This document shows positions 57,524 to 64,000 of a stretch of 64,000 nucleotides of DNA, one piece after another; position 1 is the first letter of the stretch, and every line of letters begins with the position of its first letter. The stretch is taken from the NCBI GenBank assembly GCA_021234155.1, contig JAJEKV010000002.1, positions 12,266,725 to 12,330,724 of the forward strand, in the 5' to 3' direction. A program made the translations under genes and the position numbers. The DNA comes from Isoetes taiwanensis (taxonomy: Eukaryota > Streptophyta > Lycopodiopsida > Isoetales > Isoetaceae). The notes under the pieces were generated by a model. That model made no database searches. It saw only the letters and a program-made list of their open reading frames with translations, and was not told the origin of the DNA.

Positions 57524-60382
57524 ATAGATCTGGCCAAGGAGAATGTCATGTTACCATGAACTCCCTCTTTGAGTATTCCTTCCGGGGTGAAAGCATGTTA
57601 GGGCCTACATAAAAAATTACCAAAAAGGTACTTTTCTGTGTACTTCTGTGCAAGTACATAATTGTATTTTAAAGTACCTAGACTACAAGATTGACTAAAA
57701 GAAATTGTGTTATGTTCAAGAGTAGTAGTACATACATGTTGTAAGGTACTTTGTGATGTCAAGAAGATGTTAAGAACTCAAATATATCATCATCTTTGAC
57801 TACCCAGAGTATTTTCCAAGTAGTTTCCAAAACATGTAGGCCCTAACATGCTCTTACCCGGACGACACCCACTTATGGTGGCATACTTCCAAGCCAGAGG
57901 TGCAGTATCAGAAAAGCTGTCGGTGGCCTTCCTTAAGTCCTCGAATTTCTTGTATTTAATGCCAATTTGATCTGATATGAAGTGCAATATCTCCTTCTTC
58001 ATGTAAGCAAGAATTCTTAAGTTCTGTGCTCTCGTCTTGAAAAAATTCTCGCCTTTGTAATCTGGGGTGACTTTGACGTATATATTCCCGCTTAATGTTT
58101 CTTCGAGGACCTTTCAACAATCATCATAGTCCAAGCCCCTCATGCATCTAAGGTAGTTGTCACTAAAGTAATCTTTGTCTTTTGCCAAATTGATTACTAT
58201 AGATTGACCCCTATTGTCCTTAAGTTCTCCCTTCCTCCATTTGTTCCACATCTGGCGGAAGAGTGCATAAACATCATCTGGCATGAAGACAAATCTATTG
58301 ATGTCCTTCGTGTGTTTGCCCCTCAGAATCTTCTCTGCCATTTGAAGGTAGTGCTGCAACAGAACTGGCGATGTTAGAATTTGCAACGGTAAATGAAATG
58401 GCGCAGCTGCGCCATTTACCACAAATGGCGCAGCTGCTCCATTTACACAAAATATATGGCAACACAGACGTAAACGTACCTTGTACTCGTCACTTCTTGA
58501 CTGTCCTTTACCAGCAGGAGCTGGTCTTCCGCACTCCTGATACTGCTTCCGCAGATGGTGAATCTGATCCACATATGGTTCCTTGAAGGCAGTCTTGGCT
58601 ACAATATCATTGACATCCACACTGAGTTAAAGAAGGTCCAGGTCACTGATCTGTCCAGAAAGAACTCTGCATATTCTGAAAGTATAGATCTTCCTGAGCT
58701 CAACTCTAGCATCTTCTATCCCCAACTTACTGCACACAAGTTGAGCAGCAGAGACCGAATGATTACCATTGATAATATAAAAATCGCTTTCCCTGCCGTG
58801 ATCGATTTCGTGACCAGTCAAGAACTCCTTTGTAGTCGGATCAAAGGGCACCACATCTGCTGGAGTGAATACCGGATGTGGATCCTCAGCAAAAGATTTG
58901 CAGAGCCTCCTAACATGCCCGGGGTTAATAACCTTGGCAGTGATATTAGGTGGTGCCTCTTCTAGATCCCAGATGGATATTTGTGTATGTGTCCAAGGGG
59001 AACATGTGGGTCGTGCTTTTTGTATTTTTTAATGTTTCCTCCCCATCTCTTCTTTCTAAGCATCACGCGGTCCATCTTTAGTTCCTCGGGCACCTCAAAG
59101 TCCGCCATCTTTTGCAATTTCCTTTGCCCTTGTCTCCCTTTTTGTTTCTTTCTTTCTCTTTTTCTTTGGTGTGCTATCCGCTGTGGACGCTACCACTTTT
59201 ATGTGTTTTGTAGCCTCCTTATTGTCACTAATTGTGCGCCGCTTCATCAGCTTCCTGGTGGACTTCACGGGAGATTCATGTTGGCGAGCCTCTTGCTCAT
59301 CCCTCTTCTCCTCCTCGATGCTCGGCCCCTTCTCATTCCTCTCTTCCTCCCTCTTGTTAAATGCGCCTTTGTACTTCATCTCTTCTACCCGCTTTTGTTC
59401 CTTTGCCAACTTTGGTGGTCGGTTTAACCTTTTTACACTTTTAACAAAGTTTAAATTAAAACACACTTATTTGCTCCAAACGCACTTCAAAAGGAATCTT
59501 TGAAAGATTCCCTAAACTTCCCTTAAAAAAGTCCATTTTTAAGGTTTTTTTGTGACAGGTGTGACAATTTAGGTAATTTAGGTACCCTTTTTGAGGGGTT
59601 GATTGAACATAACTTCCATGCAAAAAATTTTAAATAGCAATTTTCATCCTCCTAATTTAGAACAAAAATAGTTACTTATATAAAGTGTAGCAAAAAAGGG
59701 GCAATAAAAAAAATAGCAAGGGTAGTAAATTGACAAAGAAGTGATATATTCAAGGTTGTGAAAATTGTACAAAATTATGAACAAAATTGTCAAAAATATA
59801 GGCTATTTTGACAAACACTCATCACCGTGCACTTTTGTTCTTTTTACATGTTCGAAGTCATCGGACAAACTTACATTTTGCAAAGAATATCGGGATGCAT
59901 CTCATCCTCGGACTCATTTAATCCCCGATCACTTGAGCCTTCATCCTCGACTTCACTCTCAAAACCGGATGTACTCGAGCGATCTTCTTCCTCACCGCCT
60001 ACAAGTGAGTCTTCATCATCATCTTTTGGCCACCTTTCTAGGTTGTTTGTCTAATCCACATGCCACCTTATTAAAGTTTGAGTGACCATACGTAACTTAT
60101 TAGCAGCCAATCGAGAACAAAGTCATATGCAAGAACCTTTACTTCAGCTAGATCTCTCACAGCCAGTGTTTGCTTTGGACTTTGCTCTCTTTCCCACTCT
60201 CGCTTTTACCATCTCCAAAGTATAACTCCCAACGAAAAGCATTGGCGCGATTTGTTCTCATCCAAAGCACTTTTTAATTGAGTGGAAATTCCATCCTCTC
60301 TTGTTACCTCCAAGACTTTAGCTAGCCGAATGGCTTCCCAGTTCATCATTATCGGCTAGGGACAGCTATGAGCATTCCTTTT
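57520..60382 (-). repeat. Tandem duplicate of 54,960-57,519 (R2 outer copy)
   Basis: The unit starts CAAATAGATCTGGCCAAGG and ends GAGCATTCCTTT in both copies, head to tail; about 2.56 kb excluding the MITE. It repeats the middle exon (58,114-58,350), palindrome intron (58,354-58,479), ParB-like exon (58,480-58,970), linker (59,466-59,095), acidic exon (about 59,890-60,040) and N-terminal exon (60,390-60,110, more damaged). The same TAA within the ParB-like exon is present in both, so it predates the duplication. Confidence 0.9.
57585..57859. mobile_element. 275-bp MITE inserted in the duplicated unit
   Basis: Termini are GGGTGAAAGCATGTTAGGGC and, inverted at the other end, GGGTAAGAGCATGTTAGGGC: 24-bp inverted repeats with two mismatches. 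The homologous place at 55,024 lacks it. The target duplication is not clear (TTCCG versus GGACG; at most CG or three degenerate bases), so the superfamily is open. The interior is AT-rich, without coding. Confidence 0.88.
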
Positions 60383-61200
60383 CAATCGGGCGAGACTAAA
60401 CCGGATACCGAGCAACTTGTTGTGCCATGCGTCAGGGGCGGGTGTACATGACTCATTCATCTTCATCCGAAGCTAGCCATTATCTCTACATGTTCCTCTT
60501 GATTCTCAACTTGCACAGTGGAGAGTTTTGCCTAGATGGCCGCTTGAATGTAACGGTCTTCGACCTTGTAATGAAGCTTGCAACATGTCACGTTGACGAA
60601 AAAAGTCGAGGCCACCATAAAGCATCTCCCTCCCCCAAAGTGGTTAGAGCATGACCAATACTTGTCTCAATATAATCCAATGATTTGTTTGAGTCAAATG
60701 CTCTTCCCTCCTTTTTACTCTTTGTGATTTCTTTCAAGCTTTTTAGAGGCATTTGCTTTGCAGAGAGCATAGAACTAGTATTGGGGATGGTGCGAATGAA
60801 TTGAATACCTGCTGCTTGCTGCCACTAAAATTTTGATCTGATGCTGAAATGTAATGTTTCTCAAGGGCTCAATAGCACAGTGACCCAGTTGATCTCTCCG
60901 AAAAATCCATTCCTTGAAATCATAAGTTTCTTCTAATAACTCGATGTCTGGACGAGGATTGTAGGAATCTTGGATAACCTCAATCATTGCTGGTAGGCTG
61001 AGAGCTTTTTTTCGAGCAAAAAATGAGAACTCAGGATAACAATATCCGTCTGCCTTCAAATATAATCACTGTTTTTGTCACAGCCCTAAAGGAAAACTAT
61101 AAAAAAAAGTTAATAGAGATGCGTCTAATAGGTTTTCATATACGTCTTGTCTTGACCTAGGGATCAAGTCCTTGACTTAAGTAGTGGATATTATGGAGAA
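60383..61200 (-). pseudogene. Possible upstream exons of the ParB-like gene, unrecognised
   Basis: Two minus-strand frames upstream of the outer N-terminal exon read like protein. One is 60,775-61,059 (PAMIEVIQDSYNPRPDIELL, EETYDFKEWIFRRDQLGHCA). The other is 60,588-60,770 (KSLKEITKSKKEGRAFDSNK). Orientation and position suit 5' exons of the same gene, but I cannot link them by homology, because the inner copy does not include this part. 61,075-61,200 shows nothing. Confidence 0.3.
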
Positions 61201-62140
61201 ACATTGTTTTGAATGAGATAGATAACCTAATTCTATATTTAGAGGATCAACATTCATGCAGAGCTAACAAACCAAAATATTAATAGAGTCCTTCCATATA
61301 TTTCTATCATCCTAGGTTCCACCTCCGAATAACATAGCATATTTATAACCTTCCTCATAGACTAATCCCAATATCAGAATCCTACTTCCACACATGATAT
61401 ATTTGGGGACATTCTTGACTATGTTCAATCAACCAACCACTTTTAGAGCACAGTTTCAAAATTAAAAGAGGAATGTCTTAATCACAGGGATATGCCATGT
61501 AATTATCTTACATTGCTTGGACAATTGTCTAGGTGCATCATGCACCATTATTTTGTTCTATGCTTGTACAATGATAGCCTTTAAAGATCCCCAAGGATCT
61601 CCTCCATGTCCAACCTCTCATTTTTGTAGACATGTTAGGGGTACTGATATATTGCTTAATTTTGGAGGCCTTCATCACCATACCAACAACCTTCAGACCA
61701 CAACTTTCGAGAATCAAAGTATGAAGAGGTTATCATAATCATAGGGATGTGCGATATGCCACCGTGATCCTCTTATGTAGTTTGGACAATTGTCCAGGTG
61801 TATCATCCACCATTTTTTCGCCCTACACTTATACAGTGTCAGCCTTTAAAGACCTTAAGGATCTCCTCCTTGTCTTAACCTCTCATTTCTAAAATGGCTT
61901 GCTGCTACTTTGCAGAGTTATTGATCTATTACTTGGTTTTAAAGACGTGTCCAGCTTCATCATCCCATCAGAGTACAATATTTGAGCTTCAAAGTATTAA
62001 GAGGTATGTCTTAATCATGGGGATTTGCCACTGTAATTCTCTTACACCGCTTAGACAACTATCAGCTGCACCATTTTTTGCCCTACATTTAGACATTGAT
62101 AGTCTTCCATGATCCCAAAGGATTGCATCCATGTCTTAAA
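61201..62140. repeat. ~290-bp satellite array, second locus
   Basis: Units start near 61,456, 61,720 and 61,996 with AAGAGGTATGTCTTAATCAT and contain GGACAATTGTC, CACCATTTTTTGCCCTA and TTTAAAGA-CCCAAAGGAT. Same family and orientation as the array at 42,040-42,935. Confidence 0.8.
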
Positions 62141-62772
62141 ATCCGGATATCTTGTATCTTATAAAAACAGGCACAGAGATGGTTAGAGGGCGGTCCCTTG
62201 CTTGTTGCAATATTCAAACAGGGTATCTGCGTTTTACTGTTTAGGAAAGACCATACAGGATATTGTGGCTCGGTTTGGGGTCTTATATGGTGCCATGCAT
62301 CGTCTAGATCTTACTTGGCCGTGCAGAAAAATGTGACGTCTGAGCTAAGAAGTATTCAGTAGCTATTAACTCTCGTGGATATCAGAAGGTGGTAGTCAAA
62401 TGTGAAATGGGTTGTCGATAATTAAGCGCAGAAAAGAATTTGTTCTCCAGCTTCAGGTAGTAATCTCAGCACTGTCATTTCTCCAGCTTCAGGTAGTAAT
62501 CTCAGCACTGTCATTTCTCGCATCATATCTCCGGCAAGGCTTCTTCTTTCTCTTTGGTGATTTCAACACTGGGCATATCGGGCCGTTTAATTTCTCTGGA
62601 GGATTTGCACAATGTCAGCTTGAAGAATTAATGAATAGAAAGAACTCTCGGGCCCGAGAGTGTATTTTTATGGGTTCTGTTTCGTCCTTTTGTGTTGGAT
62701 CTTGTTTGTTTTGTGTGGAGCCAGGCGCTCAATGTCTATTTGGACTCGAACTTATGATATGACTAATCGGCT
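62141..62772 (+). pseudogene. Possible LINE endonuclease fragment with a 36-bp tandem duplication
   Basis: The frame 62,412-62,762 has a duplicated segment CAGCTTCAGGTAGTAATCTC... (62,446-62,481 and 62,482-62,517) that repeats LQLQVVISALSFL. It then reads FFFLFGDFNTGHIGPF and RKNSRARECIFMGSVSSFC. GDFN plus an R-S-x-x-N/C---G--L--FC stretch is the layout of the endonuclease of non-LTR retrotransposons, so this may be part of such an element. Only a weak match by eye. Confidence 0.35.
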
Positions 62773-64000
62773 CCCTTTATATCTCTATAAAGAATGCATG
62801 GAGAAATTGGACAAGAAATGAGATAACACAAGACTGTAGGAAAAAACTTCATAGATAGTCAAATTTTGCAACTAGACTTGAACCTCTTCATATATGGACA
62901 TGAGTAAGCACTTGAGAAAATATTAGGAATGTAGTTGTGATTGCTTTAGGAAACTCTGAGCCCAAAAATCATGGGAAATATATGGGGGAATCTAGGAAAA
63001 CCATGATTTGAATTGGATGTTCCCATTGTATCGGAGTTCATTGATAGTATTCCTACCTTACAAAGAGCTACCTTGAGAGACATGTACATGTTTATAAAGA
63101 AACATGAGAGGGTGAGACTTGCCAAATTTCTATGTGTGACTACAATCTACTTGAAAGGAGCAATGTCAGCATGCCAAAATGTTAGCAAGTAATCTTATAA
63201 CCAAGTTTTCAGCATGGTGTCTCCTTTGACTATATTAGTAGCTCATACTTTCTCACGAGCTAGAACAAATGTACCTAGCTCGTCCTTTTTCACGAGCTAG
63301 AACAAACCTGCCTACTTCTTGTGATTTCAAGTCAATCCCTCACTAGAAAAGGGGCAGCATAGGCCCGTCCCACAGCCATTAGACCTTGAAAGAGTCCTTG
63401 CCACACATAAACATGCCATCTTTGGCACAAGGTGGCATGTACACCCAAGCGTCTTGACAAACCCATAGATGTTGCATCTTATTTTTTATGAAGAACGTTC
63501 CAACTTCCCTCAGAGAATAGGTGCTTATGAGAGGGTAGATCATTTGATAAATTATCCTTTATCTTAGGCTTATCTATGCCAAATCCTTGTTCATAACAAT
63601 GTGTCTACTAGCTTTCTCTTGATTATATCAATAAACCATCAAATGAAAATCACGTTCATTGGGTGGCATGGATGGAAAGAGGCCCATTTAGCACTTGCCC
63701 ACATGTTGCTTATAATTTGAAGCCTGCTGTGGTTTCTATATTCATGAACAACAAGTAACCATATCGCATGCAAAGGAGAGCAGTTGCTTTTATATCTCTA
63801 AAGAATGCATGGAGAAATTGGACAAGAAATGAGATAACATGAGACTGTAGGAAAAAACTTCATAGGTAGTCATCGAATCCCAAATCCCTTAAAGCTGCAG
63901 CAGCTGCATCCTTGCATTCAATGTGCCTACCCTTTGCAGCATGAAACGTCTCAATTCCTTTCTCCAGGCCTGTAGCATAATGCAAAAAAATCACATCACA
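62773..64000. repeat. Direct ~88-bp repeat pair in unassigned DNA
   Basis: 62,778-62,865 and 63,788-63,872 share TATATCTCTAAAGAATGCAT, GGAGAAATTGGACAAGAAAT and GACTGTAGGAAAAAACTTCA. They are about 1 kb apart and could be remnant LTR or MITE ends. A short duplication with TCACGAGCTAGAACAAA lies at 63,254 and 63,290. No gene was recognised. Confidence 0.5.

Larger units (their letters stand above)
50683..60382 (-). pseudogene. ParB/methyltransferase-like gene R2, multi-exon, partly duplicated and interrupted
   Basis: Minus strand. Coding order in the inner copy: exon to 57,280 with SH3/chromo-like GKPFWAKVLEVTRED and LKVHWMRT; acidic exon (57,180-57,010: DDDEDSLVGGEEEDRSS); Lys/Glu-rich linker (56,614-56,234); ParB-like exon (about 56,120-55,640); intron 55,639-55,514; helical exon with HYLQMAEKILRGKHTKDINR; a segment containing HSPWPDLFEKSF (near 54,970); Helitron insertion; then PEHNFLFASALERLESRSR, and GNIVRDFSSAGAFSRASLHV followed by GR. 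An acidic tail ends HFGHDY-stop at 51,251. Some in-frame stops occur, two of them TAA/TGA at expected Q/W codons. Function in plants unknown; it may be a transposon-borne or domesticated gene. Confidence 0.65.

Overview
The window looks like nuclear DNA of a land plant with a large, repeat-rich genome. The evidence is a Ty1/copia retrotransposon primed by initiator tRNA-Met, Helitrons with CTAG ends, two plastid xanthophyll genes with GT-AG introns, a captured KIN17 fragment, LINEs and MITEs. A fern or other seed-free plant is my guess from the transposon-like gene families (GHTHEDV-type, ParB-like). The species cannot be fixed from the sequence.

Layout. 0-5.1 kb: a tandem repeat, a transposase-like relic, a 369-bp MITE with a perfect 8-bp target duplication, and a decayed minus-strand gene with a GHTHEDV motif. 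5.1-8.58 kb: the 5' part of a copia element (candidate LTR, primer-binding site, gag relic, zinc knuckles, protease, integrase, first half of reverse transcriptase). 8,584-34,380: a 25.8-kb insertion in the copia RT, with imperfect terminal inverted repeats beginning CACACT and a 3-bp TCT target duplication. I read it as a CACTA-like transposon. Its interior is a 12.86-kb tandem duplication. Each copy holds subterminal repeats, an (AG)n tract, two 19-bp minisatellites, an ~800-bp tandem repeat, and a Helitron carrying a KIN17 gene fragment. The second copy looks partly corrupted at sequence level. 34,384-35.5 kb: the rest of copia RT and RNase H.

35.5-37.8 kb and 50.7-60.4 kb: copies of a multi-exon minus-strand gene family. 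The protein has an SH3/chromo-like N terminus, acidic and lysine-rich linkers, a ParB-like domain and a degenerate C-terminal DNA-methyltransferase-like segment. Arrays of perfect palindromes lie in its intron and downstream. The larger copy is partly tandem-duplicated and interrupted by a Helitron (52,062-54,789) and a MITE (57,585-57,859).

40-48 kb: the genic island. A seven-exon beta-carotene hydroxylase gene (minus strand) stands head-to-head, 641 bp apart, with the first two exons of violaxanthin de-epoxidase (plus strand). The two enzymes act in one pathway: the hydroxylase makes zeaxanthin and the de-epoxidase regenerates it. The de-epoxidase is cut by a LINE, and the hydroxylase has one single-base frameshift. 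The rest is satellites (about 290 bp), LINE 3' ends with CCTT tails and low-complexity DNA.

Most reading frames here are decayed. The hydroxylase is the only gene close to intact.
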